Below are positions 1 to 8,074 of a stretch of DNA of 64,000 bases, piece after piece; within the stretch, counting starts at the first letter, position 1; each line of letters begins with the position of its first letter. A program made the translations under genes and the position numbers. The DNA is from CAZROT01 sp964601895 (GTDB taxonomy: Bacteria > Pseudomonadota > Gammaproteobacteria > Enterobacterales > Enterobacteriaceae), in NCBI GenBank assembly GCA_964601895.1, contig CAZROT010000002.1, positions 124,001 to 188,000 on the forward strand. Direction: 5' to 3'. The notes beneath the pieces are model-generated. The model did no database searches. It had not been told where the DNA came from and saw only the letters and a list, made by a program, of their open reading frames with translations.

Positions 1-102
1 GGCAGGCAAGCGGCTCTGCTACTCACAACAAACCTGATTGCCTGCAACGATTTATTATCACAACACTACTCTGGCGCTGATGTTAAACCATTATCTGTTT
101 AA
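1..102 (+). CDS. Possible C-terminal end of an unidentified gene (truncated by window edge)
   Basis: Frame 1 is open from the first base and ends with TAA at 100-102, giving 33 residues that finish in ...GADVKPLSV. The composition is ordinary (Leu, Ala and Thr in a helix-like stretch, then a polar tail), so it could be the end of a real protein whose body lies to the left. I do not recognise the family, and an open frame this short can occur by chance. The stop faces the stop of the VOC gene, which runs the opposite way, as expected for convergent genes. Confidence 0.3.
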   Translation, partial: GRQAALLLTTNLIACNDLLSQHYSGADVKPLSV

Positions 103-123
103 TTCGTTGATAAATAATGTTCA

Positions 124-657
124 TTATAAATAGATATCAAGGTGTCCTTCTTCAAGCTCCCATTGAACACCGTATTTATCGGTAAATTTAATATTACAAA
201 TTTTTTGCTTTGTCATGATTCCCTCTTTATTGAGGGGGAAGAATACAGATTCTTTTTTAACCTTAAAATATGATGAGTTATCTTCATTAATCGATAAATC
301 AATTTTTACCTCGTGCTGTTTTTTAAGAAATTCAAATGCATGTTGAATGTCATAAACTTTAAAACATATATGTCTTAATCCTTTTTTATTATTTATTTTA
401 TAACAATCATCTAATTTCATATTCATCATTGAGTTATAATTAATTAATTCAATGATGAATTTCGCATAGGGTATTTTAAGCAACTTCATTGAGATATCAA
501 TTTCGATCTGGCTATCAATAAAGCCAGCAGCGATTGCCAGCATTTTATTGGTAACCTTTGATTCCTCTGGCAATTCCTGTTGTGGTATCGCATCAAAGAT
601 ACATTCATAGAATGCACTGGCTACGTCGATATTATCTACTACAATAAATTTTATCAT
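124..657 (-). CDS. VOC superfamily (glyoxalase/bleomycin-resistance fold) protein
   Basis: A 177-residue cytoplasmic protein. The segment GLRHICFKVYDI followed by a helix (HAFEFLKK), and the C-terminal TDKYGVQWELEEG, match the two halves of a vicinal-oxygen-chelate module, where His and Glu usually bind the metal. The N-terminus (IKFIVVDNIDVASAFYE) looks like the first beta-alpha unit of the fold. VOC enzymes include glyoxalase I, extradiol dioxygenases and epimerases, and the substrate cannot be read from this sequence. The start is supported by an AAGGAAA-type ribosome site about 6 bases upstream on the minus strand. The gene is clearly more AT-rich than aroH next door, which may indicate acquisition. 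Membership of the superfamily is fairly safe; function is unknown. Confidence 0.7.
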   Translation of the reverse strand: MIKFIVVDNIDVASAFYECIFDAIPQQELPEESKVTNKMLAIAAGFIDSQIEIDISMKLLKIPYAKFIIELINYNSMMNMKLDDCYKINNKKGLRHICFKVYDIQHAFEFLKKQHEVKIDLSINEDNSSYFKVKKESVFFPLNKEGIMTKQKICNIKFTDKYGVQWELEEGHLDIYL

Positions 658-1098
658 TGTGGTTTTCCTTCTTATTATAATTTTACCAGGAAAATGCTTT
701 TTTTATTCGTGTGACTTGCTGTAATTTTATGTCACCTGGATGATGTATTCATGAAATATAAAATGATGAGGCTACACAATCTGTTAATGACATTGCCGTA
801 AAGAGTATGCAGATATTAAAAATAGCAGGTAAACGCCAGTCTGATACCGGCAGTGAGGGATGTTTTATCCTCTGCGTTATTTCAGTCATTTTCAGCAAAA
901 AACAACAATGACAGGCAACAGATTAATAAACGCTAATTCTGCAGGAAAAAGTGTAGCAGGCAGGGGATTGGGCAAAAAGGCAGGCTGTTTCTGCCGGTAA
1001 AAATAGAGTGAGGGTTGCTGTCTGGCAGGATATTTGGATAATTTTCAGGTAAATAACACCGGTAATCAGTTGGCTTTTCTAGCGAGTGCCTCATTATA
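658..1098. other. Gene-free stretch between VOC gene and aroH
   Basis: About 440 bases with no credible coding frame. It holds the ribosome site and presumably the promoter of the minus-strand VOC gene, and the 3' flank of aroH. A minus-strand open frame at 933-1241 runs into the aroH coding sequence and looks like a shadow. No clear terminator hairpin was seen after aroH. Confidence 0.5.
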
Positions 1099-2154
1099 TC
1101 AGGCCTGTTGCGCTCTGTTATCAACTGCTTCTGCCAGTAAAGCAAGGAGCTGTTCGGTATCAGCCCAGCCGAGGCAGGGATCGGTAATCGACTGACCATA
1201 GGTAACAGGCTGACCCGCTCTGATTTCCTGGGTACCTTCAATTAAAAAGCTTTCTGCCATGATACCAACAATCGCTGTGGTACCTGCCTGAATCTGCCGA
1301 CAGATATTTTTTGCGACCTGCAGCTGATCACGGTGCAATTTCTGGCAGTTACCATGACTCAAGTCGATCATCAGATGCTCGCCAAGATTGAATTCGCGCA
1401 GCAGGGCGCAGGCATTTTTGATATCACTGGCACTGTAATTAGGTTGTTTTCCGCCACGCAGGATAACATGGGTGTGAGGATTACCGCAGGTTTGATAAAT
1501 TGTCATCTGGCCGTTTTTATCCGGGGACAGAAACACATGACGCTGACTGGCGGCGCGTATGGCATCAACAGCGATTCTGATGTTCCCGTCAGTGCCATTT
1601 TTAAAACCCACCGGACAGGACAGAGCCGAAGCCATTTCACGATGGATCTGGCTTTCCGTTGTGCGTGCACCAATTGCACCCCAGCTTATCAGATCGGCAA
1701 TATATTGCCCGGTTACCATATCCAGAAATTCGGTGGCGGTGGGTAACCCTGATTGATTGATAGTAAGCAGTAATTCTCTGGCCAGATGGATACCCAGATT
1801 GACCTGGCAGGATCCATCCAGTGTGGGATCAGAAATCAGCCCTTTCCAGCCAACAGTAGTACGCGGTTTCTCAAAGTAAGTACGCATGACAACTTCCAGC
1901 TGATCCTGATAATACTCACGTAGCTGGTTCAGCCGGGTGGCATAATCCATCGCTGCCCTGGGATCATGGATAGAGCAGGGGCCTATCACTACCAGTAGCC
2001 GACTATCCTTGCCTGAGATGATTTTTTCGATTCTGCTGCGTGCTGAGGTGATGTTATCAGCCATTTCTGGTGGCAGGGGTAACCTGTCTGCCAGTTGTTG
2101 TGGAGTTATCAGGCTGTTGATACGCTGAGTCCTGAGTTCATCTGTTTTGTGCAT
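1099..2154 (-). CDS. aroH: 3-deoxy-7-phosphoheptulonate (DAHP) synthase, AroH type
   Basis: Class I DAHP synthase of 351 residues. It condenses phosphoenolpyruvate with erythrose 4-phosphate, the first step of the shikimate pathway, in the cytoplasm. Family motifs are intact: VVIGPCSIHD (metal-ligand Cys), MRTYFEKPRTTVGWKG, TATEFLDM, GARTTESQ, PVGFKNGTDG and IDLSHGNCQK. The N-terminus (MHKTDELRTQRI) and the overall text are closest to E. coli AroH, the tryptophan-sensitive isozyme, rather than AroF or AroG. The isozyme is assigned by similarity remembered by eye. Length is typical. The gene follows gapA on the same strand but is separated by an interspersed repeat and a terminator, so it should have its own promoter. 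No clear TrpR operator was found upstream. Confidence 0.93.
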   Translation of the reverse strand: MHKTDELRTQRINSLITPQQLADRLPLPPEMADNITSARSRIEKIISGKDSRLLVVIGPCSIHDPRAAMDYATRLNQLREYYQDQLEVVMRTYFEKPRTTVGWKGLISDPTLDGSCQVNLGIHLARELLLTINQSGLPTATEFLDMVTGQYIADLISWGAIGARTTESQIHREMASALSCPVGFKNGTDGNIRIAVDAIRAASQRHVFLSPDKNGQMTIYQTCGNPHTHVILRGGKQPNYSASDIKNACALLREFNLGEHLMIDLSHGNCQKLHRDQLQVAKNICRQIQAGTTAIVGIMAESFLIEGTQEIRAGQPVTYGQSITDPCLGWADTEQLLALLAEAVDNRAQQA

Positions 2155-2210
2155 GGACCTTCTCTGATTTTATCTGTTCCTGTATGCAGGTGAAGTACAG
2201 GGAGCTGCGT

Positions 2211-2237
2211 TAAAAGGGCGACACTCAGTCGCCCTTT
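2211..2237 (-). terminator. Rho-independent terminator after gapA
   Basis: A perfect 10-bp stem (2213-2222 with 2228-2237, GC-rich core GGGCGAC/GTCGCCC) encloses a 5-base loop. On the minus strand it is followed by TTTTAA. It lies between the gapA stop and the aroH start, on the far side of an interspersed repeat, so it most probably ends the gapA transcript. Confidence 0.75.
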
Positions 2238-2365
2238 ATACCCTTCGCCTTTCAAACTGCAGCCGCGTTGGCTGCGAACAGTCACCTCAATCACATAGTT
2301 TGTCTATGCTCATGGGGATGACTGTTCTTACCGCCTTGCTGCAACCTTGAATATTTTGGGTATAT
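2237..2365. repeat. Interspersed ~125-bp imperfect palindromic repeat, copy 1
   Basis: The element begins TATACCC and ends GGGTATA. Its two halves are imperfect reverse complements of each other: TTCAA, TGCAG, GCGAACAGTCA-like and CATAG blocks recur in order in both arms. A second copy lies at 46256-46380 and shares long blocks, such as TCACATAGT.TGTCTATGCTCATGG. Similar elements ending in a TTTAGGGTATA-like tail are, from memory, dispersed in Serratia, Yersinia, Sodalis and Photorhabdus genomes. This copy lies between the gapA stop and its terminator, so it is probably transcribed as a long hairpin. Confidence 0.8.
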
Positions 2366-2387
2366 AAGCTGATTAATGATTTATCGA

Positions 2388-3383
2388 TTATTTAGCAATA
2401 TGAGAAATAAGATCCAGCACTTTATTTGAATAACCGGTTTCATTATCATACCAGGCTATCAGTTTGACAAACTTATCGTTTAGCGCAATACCGGCTTTGG
2501 CATCAAATATAGAAGTGAGCTTTTCACCATTAAAATCAGTAGAAACCACTTCATCTTCAGTATACCCCAATATTCCCTTGAGCTCACCTTCAGATGCAGC
2601 CTTCATTGCGGCACAGATTTCCTCCCAGGATGCACTTTTTGACAGGCGTGCGGTGAGATCAACCACAGAAACATTGGGTGTTGGTACTCGAAAGGCCATA
2701 CCGGTTAATTTACCATTCAGTTCAGGGATAACTTTGCCCACGGCTTTGGCAGCACCGGTGGAAGAAGGAATAATATTCTGTGCTGCGCCACGACCACCAC
2801 GCCAGTCTTTATGGGAAGGACCATCTACTGTTTTTTGCGTTGCAGTAGTGGCATGTACTGTTGTCATCAGTGCTTCAACGATACCAAATTTATCATTAAT
2901 CACTTTAGCCAGTGGCGCCAGACAGTTAGTGGTACAGGATGCATTGGAAACTATCTGCTGCCCGGCATACGATTTATGGTTAACACCCATGACAAACATC
3001 GGGGTATCGTCTTTCGATGGCCCGGTCATAACTACTTTTTTTGCCCCGGCAGTAAGATGTTTACCGGCGGTTTCCTGCGTCAGAAACAGACCTGTTGCCT
3101 CAGCCACAACATCTACACCAACCTGATTCCATTTCAGATTAGCGGGATCTTTTTCGGCAGTAACGCGAATATTTTTACCATTAACAGTTAACTGTCCTTC
3201 TTTAGCAGAAACTGTTCCCTGAAAGCGACCATGTGTGGAATCGTATTTCAGCATATATGCCATGTACTCGGCATCCAGTAAGTCATTGATTGCCACGATC
3301 TCTATGTCAGAACGTTGTTGCGCAGCACGGAAAACAATACGGCCGATGCGGCCAAAACCGTTGATACCTACTTTGATAGCCAT
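2388..3383 (-). CDS. gapA: Glyceraldehyde-3-phosphate dehydrogenase
   Basis: Phosphorylating NAD-dependent GAPDH of 331 residues (family about 330). It oxidises glyceraldehyde 3-phosphate to 1,3-bisphosphoglycerate in glycolysis. The N-terminal Rossmann motif is INGFGRIGR. The active-site Cys is in SNASCTTNCLAP, with the partner His in the following TTVHATT segment. The C-terminal WYDNETGYS signature is complete. The start is fixed by similarity to MxxKVGINGFGRIGR and by a TTGGTGA ribosome site just upstream on the minus strand. It appears monocistronic, with a terminator at about 2211-2237. Nothing suggests loss of function. Confidence 0.97.
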   Translation of the reverse strand: MAIKVGINGFGRIGRIVFRAAQQRSDIEIVAINDLLDAEYMAYMLKYDSTHGRFQGTVSAKEGQLTVNGKNIRVTAEKDPANLKWNQVGVDVVAEATGLFLTQETAGKHLTAGAKKVVMTGPSKDDTPMFVMGVNHKSYAGQQIVSNASCTTNCLAPLAKVINDKFGIVEALMTTVHATTATQKTVDGPSHKDWRGGRGAAQNIIPSSTGAAKAVGKVIPELNGKLTGMAFRVPTPNVSVVDLTARLSKSASWEEICAAMKAASEGELKGILGYTEDEVVSTDFNGEKLTSIFDAKAGIALNDKFVKLIAWYDNETGYSNKVLDLISHIAK

Positions 3384-3654
3384 ATTTCACCAACTATTTT
3401 TATTGAAAAAAACACCCTTTCTGAGCGTTGTCGTTTGTCAGACTAAGGGTATGGATCACTTTTTGTTGCATTAGCGGCATAATTTTCTACATCCAAATAT
3501 AGTTTAGATCAAGAATGTCTTATGTATGATGAATTTTTTTTCGGCTATCGAGGATGCTTATCGGAATTGTACTGGGCTGATAGCCCGGTGCTGTTTCGCC
3601 ATGATTGACGCTATTGCGTATTTTTCAGTGAAACGCCACGAAACAGGCAGGTGG
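3384..3654. promoter_or_regulatory. gapA 5' region
   Basis: About 270 bases upstream of gapA, without a gene. The 5' flank on the minus strand is AT-rich and contains TTGATC followed 17 bases later by TAGAAA, a possible weak -35/-10 pair (positions about 3490-3520). This fits the expectation that gapA has its own promoters, but the assignment is tentative. Confidence 0.3.
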
Positions 3655-3679
3655 GAAAAGCCCGACGCTATGCCGGGCT
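3655..3679 (-). terminator. Rho-independent terminator after sppA
   Basis: A 6-bp GC stem, AGCCCG (3659-3664) with CGGGCT (3674-3679), encloses a 9-base loop. On the minus strand it is followed by CTTTTCCC. It starts about 10 bases past the sppA stop. Confidence 0.65.
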
Positions 3680-3688
3680 ATGAGTAAA

Positions 3689-5542
3689 TTAATCAATATA
3701 AGCACAGGCCAGACAAAGCGCGTAGCTGTGTGGCAGATAGTTGGTATTACTGGATAGTTTTTTTGGAGATTGCACCGCAGCTGCCAGCGTAGCAAACGGA
3801 ATAGGTAGCCATGTTTTCATCATATCCGGTAACAATGCGTGCGCTGAAATCTGTATTTCGCTAAGTAGCAGGTCACTCCATCCGGGCTCGTCAGTGTACC
3901 AGTTAAGTTGCCAGCTGGTGAGTTTTGCCAGCTCTGCTGCTTTTTCAATAGCGTTATCAAAGTCACCTAATTTATCAATCAGCCCATTATTTTTCGCATC
4001 CGTACCAGTCCAGACATGTCCTTGGGCAATTTTATCAATCTGTTCCGGCGTTTTTTTGCGGGAATCGGCTACCAGATGAATAAATTTCTTATAGCCATCT
4101 TCTGTTAGCATTTGAATCATCTGAGATACTTCAGCCGGTAACGCTTTAGTGATGGACAGACTGGCCAGAGGCGAAGTGGCTACGCCGTCAGTATTTACGC
4201 CAATACTCTTCAGACTATTTTCAAAAGTATTAATGATATTAAAAATACCAATGGAGCCTGTCAGTGTGCTTGGGCTGGCGATGATAAAATCTGCAGGGGT
4301 GGATACCCAGTAACCCCCAGAAGCAGCGACGCCTCCCATAGAAACCACAATGGGTTTACCGGCACTGCGCAGGGCAGCTAATTCCGCACGTATGACTTCA
4401 GAAGCGCTGGCGCTGCCGCCGGGGCTGTTAACACGTAATATCAGTGCCTTAATTTTGGGGTCGAGGCGGGCCTGCCTGATTTGCGTAGCAATGGTTTCAC
4501 TGCCGATGGTATCCGGCATGCTGGCACCATCAATAATCTGGCCATTAATAAAAATGACGCCAATCTGCTGGTCCTGCTGCGGCGCTTCATTCAGTTGATA
4601 ATCATAGATGCTGATGTGGTTAAACGCTTTGTTTTCCTCATTCCAGCCAAACGCTTTTATCAGGTCTTTTTCTATTTCCGGGCGCAGGGCTAGCTTATCA
4701 ACCAGTTTATTCTCCAGCGCGTATTTTGCCGTATCTCCACCTGTTGCCCGTAAAGCGCTAAGTGTAGTTTTTATATCAGGAAATACCTGCTCAGTGGTCA
4801 GCTGGCGGTTAGTCGCGATAACGTTAAGGTAATTTGCCCACAGACTATCTATCCAGCGCTGATCAGCGTCTCTTGCTTCGGGGGACATATTGTTACGAAT
4901 TAGCGGCTCAACAGCTGATTTATAAGTACCAACGCGAAAAACATGAGTGGTGACCTTTAGCTTTTCTAATAATTCCTTGTAATAAATATGGTCACTGGCG
5001 AAACCGTGCAGAAAAACCATTCCCTGTGGCGAAAGGTAAATTTTGTTGGCAAAACCTGCCAGATAATATTGTGCCTGGTTATAGGCATCATCAATGGCGT
5101 AAATCGGCTTTCCGCTATCGCGAAATTCACGTAGTGTTTTACCTATATAGTGTAATGAAGGCTGGTCTGCCCCGGCAAAATCCTTTAGCGATAACACCAT
5201 GCCGGTAATGTTATTATCTGTTTTTGCCTGGCGGATAATATCAACTAATTCAAACAGGGAGTTTTCCTGCAGGTGATTATCTGAGGAGCCCAGTAATTCA
5301 CGTCCCAATTTTTGTAGTGGATTATTGGTTACCGGCTGGTCAACAATGATACCGTTGAGATTAACCAGTAATGCGCCTTTACTACTGCTATCCATATGTT
5401 TGGGTTGCATCTCGAGATAGACTCCGATACCTGCCAGTAGTAATATCAAAACGAAGACATTGAGAATACATTGCCTGATAAAATTGAGCAGACGCCATGT
5501 CCACTTTAAACATCCCGTGATCATTCGCAGTAAAATATACAT
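3689..5542 (-). CDS. sppA: Signal peptide peptidase SppA (protease IV)
   Basis: A 617-residue inner-membrane serine protease (E. coli SppA is 618) that cleaves signal peptides left in the membrane after export. One N-terminal membrane anchor is visible at about residues 20-45 (ILNVFVLILLLAGIGVYL), and the rest should face the periplasm. The two tandem SppA domains are present. The catalytic Lys lies in RVGTYKSAVEP (N-terminal domain) and the nucleophile Ser in GGVAASGGYW (C-terminal domain), the split dyad typical of long enteric SppA. The start codon gives an N-terminus of normal length. It is monocistronic, ending at the hairpin at 3655-3679. No damage is seen. Confidence 0.95.
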   Translation of the reverse strand: MYILLRMITGCLKWTWRLLNFIRQCILNVFVLILLLAGIGVYLEMQPKHMDSSSKGALLVNLNGIIVDQPVTNNPLQKLGRELLGSSDNHLQENSLFELVDIIRQAKTDNNITGMVLSLKDFAGADQPSLHYIGKTLREFRDSGKPIYAIDDAYNQAQYYLAGFANKIYLSPQGMVFLHGFASDHIYYKELLEKLKVTTHVFRVGTYKSAVEPLIRNNMSPEARDADQRWIDSLWANYLNVIATNRQLTTEQVFPDIKTTLSALRATGGDTAKYALENKLVDKLALRPEIEKDLIKAFGWNEENKAFNHISIYDYQLNEAPQQDQQIGVIFINGQIIDGASMPDTIGSETIATQIRQARLDPKIKALILRVNSPGGSASASEVIRAELAALRSAGKPIVVSMGGVAASGGYWVSTPADFIIASPSTLTGSIGIFNIINTFENSLKSIGVNTDGVATSPLASLSITKALPAEVSQMIQMLTEDGYKKFIHLVADSRKKTPEQIDKIAQGHVWTGTDAKNNGLIDKLGDFDNAIEKAAELAKLTSWQLNWYTDEPGWSDLLLSEIQISAHALLPDMMKTWLPIPFATLAAAVQSPKKLSSNTNYLPHSYALCLACAYID

Positions 5543-5781
5543 GTAATCTCCAGTAAAACTACAAAGGTTGCTGCTTTAAGGTATCTCTTGCATGACAGTC
5601 AGACTGAAATCTGTTAGTTATCACTAAATTGCAACAGGATTATTCACATCTCAAGTTTATGCTACTGTGCTGGAAATGAAAACGCTGGTGGGTAAAGAAA
5701 AAGCAGTGAATTATTACTGAGTTATCAGATTATTTATATTGATGTTGGCATAAAGTAATCCACCTGCGTGGATGACAGTAG

Positions 5782-5806
5782 ACATCGGGTATCAAATACC
5801 CGATGT
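5782..5806. terminator. Perfect 11-bp hairpin downstream of effector-like gene A
   Basis: ACATCGGGTAT (5782-5792) and ATACCCGATGT (5796-5806) pair perfectly around a 3-base loop, 16 bases beyond the stop of the minus-strand gene at 5823. The position fits a terminator for that gene, but there is no clear T run on the minus strand. Confidence 0.5.
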
Positions 5807-5822
5807 ATTATTTAAGTCTTTT

Positions 5823-7529
5823 TCAGACCGTTGATTCTATACCATTGATAATGTACGCCTTCATAGTATCGTTTACTGGTATAGGGTACGCCTCCATAAT
5901 AGCGTTGTATTCCTGATGCAGCCTGACTGCCTGTGCGTGCTCTTGTGCGGCCCGAATGGATTGTACGATTGCCTGACCACCCATAAACAGCAGGAAAGCA
6001 CCCGCACCCGCTGCCGCTATTGGCCATACGAAGGAAAGAGTGAACGCGGCAGTAACACCTGAAAATACTGTTATCACTGTTGCAGCTATTGTACCAATAC
6101 TGGCAGGTACCAGGCTGCTTATAGCGGTGGGAAAGAGCTGTTCTGCTATGCGTTTGCCGATATAACGCCATTTTGAGCCTGGATCAGCAACGTTTTTACC
6201 GGCTGCCTGCAGCGTTTCGCCATGGATGGCTGATAACTGTGCCTTGAATTGTGCTATTCGTTCTTTAGTCTCATTTTCGGCTGTGCTGTTTTTGATTGTC
6301 GTGATGCTATCGTTAAAGTTTTTATTGTATTCATTTAGCGCGTCGATTGTCTGTTCTGCCTTCCGCAGTACAAGGTTGGGTCCGAAACCAAACAGCGTCT
6401 TTACTTTTTCCCATGTTGTCAGAGCAGGCAGCTCATCAATAGCGTCTACGGCTGACTGGAAAGATAACAGATGTTCATTGAGTATCGTCATATAGCCAGG
6501 GTCTTGTTCAGCTGGAGCTGGCTGTTCTGCTGCACTTTGAGCCAGGCTTTGGCGCGGTGCTGGTACAGGAAATGCATTAGCGTCTGTTGCTGTAGTTCCT
6601 CGTTGAGAATTTTGATTAGTGTCTGTAGCAGATTCCCGTGATTCTGCTGGAGCTGCTGTTATGCTATCAGTCTCTCGTTGACGACGCGCAGCGGCGGCTT
6701 CAGATGCCAGTTGTGCTTGCATAGCACGCTGATGTTGTGCAGCTGCATCTTTATTATTTGTAGGCTGTGCTGGTACAGGAGGTGCATGAGCGTCTGCTGT
6801 TGTGCTACCAACATCTTGAGGGCCCTCTGTTGTAGCCTGTGAGGAGCCTGTTTGACTACGTCTTCTAACCTCAGCGGTGGTTGCATGCACCAGCTCCCCC
6901 TCTGTGGGACCTTGCTGTTGTGTATCAGGTTGTCTTCCGTTATCTAAAACCAGGGGCGATATTGTATTATCCCCGCGATTATGCAGCGCAGTAATAGAGG
7001 TACTTAGTGCAATGGCTGGTGCCGCAGCATGACTATCTGATTGCAGCACGAGGCGCTTGCCAATCAGAACGATGCCATGTTTTTCAAGGTCATTCAGGTG
7101 ATTTTTAATGATTCTCCGGGCTCTGGTGGGCACCTGCTTATTGGAATCATCAGAAGCTGGCTTTGTGGCATGCCATACCTGGTTGAGTGCCCATAGAATT
7201 TCTTCTTTTGTTTCCATATTTTTAATGAAGATGCCTGCAAACGCACCTGTATGTAAACAAATGCTTTTGCCTGCAACTGACCCAATTTTATATTTAGAGT
7301 CAGTTTCATATTCTTCTTTGATCTGGCGCAATAGCATTTTTAATGATTCCAGTTCTGTTTCTGTCGGGGTATGAATAACACCAGGGGCAGTGTTTGCCTG
7401 GCAAACGTCAGTAAAATTGAATGCATAGTCTGCTTTTACTGTTCTTCCAGATGTGGATTCTGGTGTGTTGCTCTGATGGATGGTACTTATACTTTCGGTA
7501 CTTCTGTTTAATGTGCTGCCTAATGCCAT
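5823..7529 (-). CDS. Effector-like protein A with Ala/Pro-rich linker and C-terminal membrane hairpin (paralog of the next gene)
   Basis: A 568-residue protein of no family I recognise. Layout: a polar, Ser/Thr-rich N-terminus without a signal peptide; a mixed region to about residue 190; a low-complexity Ala/Gln/Pro-rich linker (about 190-345) in which a D-A-[HN]-A-x-PVPA motif occurs twice; a helical region containing KTLFGFGPN; and a strongly hydrophobic block at about 468-521 long enough for two membrane helices, followed by a 47-residue polar tail. The adjacent gene at 8075-9829 is a paralog, sharing VPTRAR, LQSDSH.AAP, FGFGPNL, ADPGSKWRYIG and the hydrophobic block. A disordered N-terminus with a late membrane hairpin is common in secreted effectors, but this role is inference. 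The ribosome site is weak (AGGGAAA). Confidence 0.75.
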   Translation of the reverse strand: MALGSTLNRSTESISTIHQSNTPESTSGRTVKADYAFNFTDVCQANTAPGVIHTPTETELESLKMLLRQIKEEYETDSKYKIGSVAGKSICLHTGAFAGIFIKNMETKEEILWALNQVWHATKPASDDSNKQVPTRARRIIKNHLNDLEKHGIVLIGKRLVLQSDSHAAAPAIALSTSITALHNRGDNTISPLVLDNGRQPDTQQQGPTEGELVHATTAEVRRRSQTGSSQATTEGPQDVGSTTADAHAPPVPAQPTNNKDAAAQHQRAMQAQLASEAAAARRQRETDSITAAPAESRESATDTNQNSQRGTTATDANAFPVPAPRQSLAQSAAEQPAPAEQDPGYMTILNEHLLSFQSAVDAIDELPALTTWEKVKTLFGFGPNLVLRKAEQTIDALNEYNKNFNDSITTIKNSTAENETKERIAQFKAQLSAIHGETLQAAGKNVADPGSKWRYIGKRIAEQLFPTAISSLVPASIGTIAATVITVFSGVTAAFTLSFVWPIAAAGAGAFLLFMGGQAIVQSIRAAQEHAQAVRLHQEYNAIMEAYPIPVNDTMKAYIINGIESTV

Positions 7530-7544
7530 AATTGCTATTTCCCT

Positions 7545-7835
7545 AAAAGTTAATATGTCACCGGTTTATCAACCCGTGACTGATAAAGTGGTCTGTTATT
7601 GTCTTTCATATCATGCGTACGAATTAACATGGCCGGATTATAAATAACTGGCATAAAAATAGATGTCATAAATCAGCCCTGTATTTTCCCGGTCAGCTGA
7701 TAGTCAGGTCATTCCTTAAATACACCGATTTTTTCATCTGCCGCTATGGACCAATAAGAAAGAAGCAGTTAACGCGCCATCAGCGCTTGAATTTATTGAT
7801 AAGGGCAGGCCGGGAATTATTGAGCTACGGGTTTA
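7545..7835. repeat. Duplicated upstream region, copy of 9845-10170
   Basis: The sequence before gene A matches the sequence before gene B at a constant offset of 2300 bases over at least 7545-7676. Weaker similarity continues to a shared GGAATTATTGAGCTA near 7815-7829 and 10150-10165. Both copies carry the palindrome (next entry) and a TATAAT on the minus strand (7637-7642 and 9937-9942), so promoter and leader were duplicated with the gene. From 7836 to the stop of gene B at 8075 I see only a short palindrome (7907-7923) and no gene. Confidence 0.75.
7557..7580. promoter_or_regulatory. Conserved 24-bp palindrome in the gene A leader
   Basis: GTCACCGGTTTATCAACCCGTGAC is almost its own reverse complement (half-sites GTCAC.GGTT and AACC.GTGAC around TNATN). 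It lies 28-51 bases upstream of the gene A start and recurs at the same place before gene B. It could be an operator for a dimeric regulator or a stem-loop in the mRNA leader. Confidence 0.5.
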
Positions 7836-8074
7836 GGTGGAAAAGGCAGCGTCCATTTGCTTAATGCGATGGCATATGGCCTGCAACGTGCTGCCTGTTA
7901 CAGGTGCTGAGGCAGAGCCTCAGTTCGGTATACGGTATAATGGGAGAATGCTGAGACAGACAGCGGCGGGTGTGGAGTCTGCCATTGAGATACCTGAGCA
8001 TTTTCCCTTAAGAGTGTCAACTAAGGCATGCCAGCACAGCGTGGCAGGAGTTCAATTTTCCCCTCATTCAGCCA

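Noticed and set aside
2155..2236. TrpR operator upstream of aroH
   Set aside because: No CTAGT-type inverted repeat is present in the interval; only the gapA terminator and plain sequence.
2464..3126. 220-residue plus-strand frame
   Set aside because: Entirely antisense to gapA, which is fully conserved; a shadow frame.
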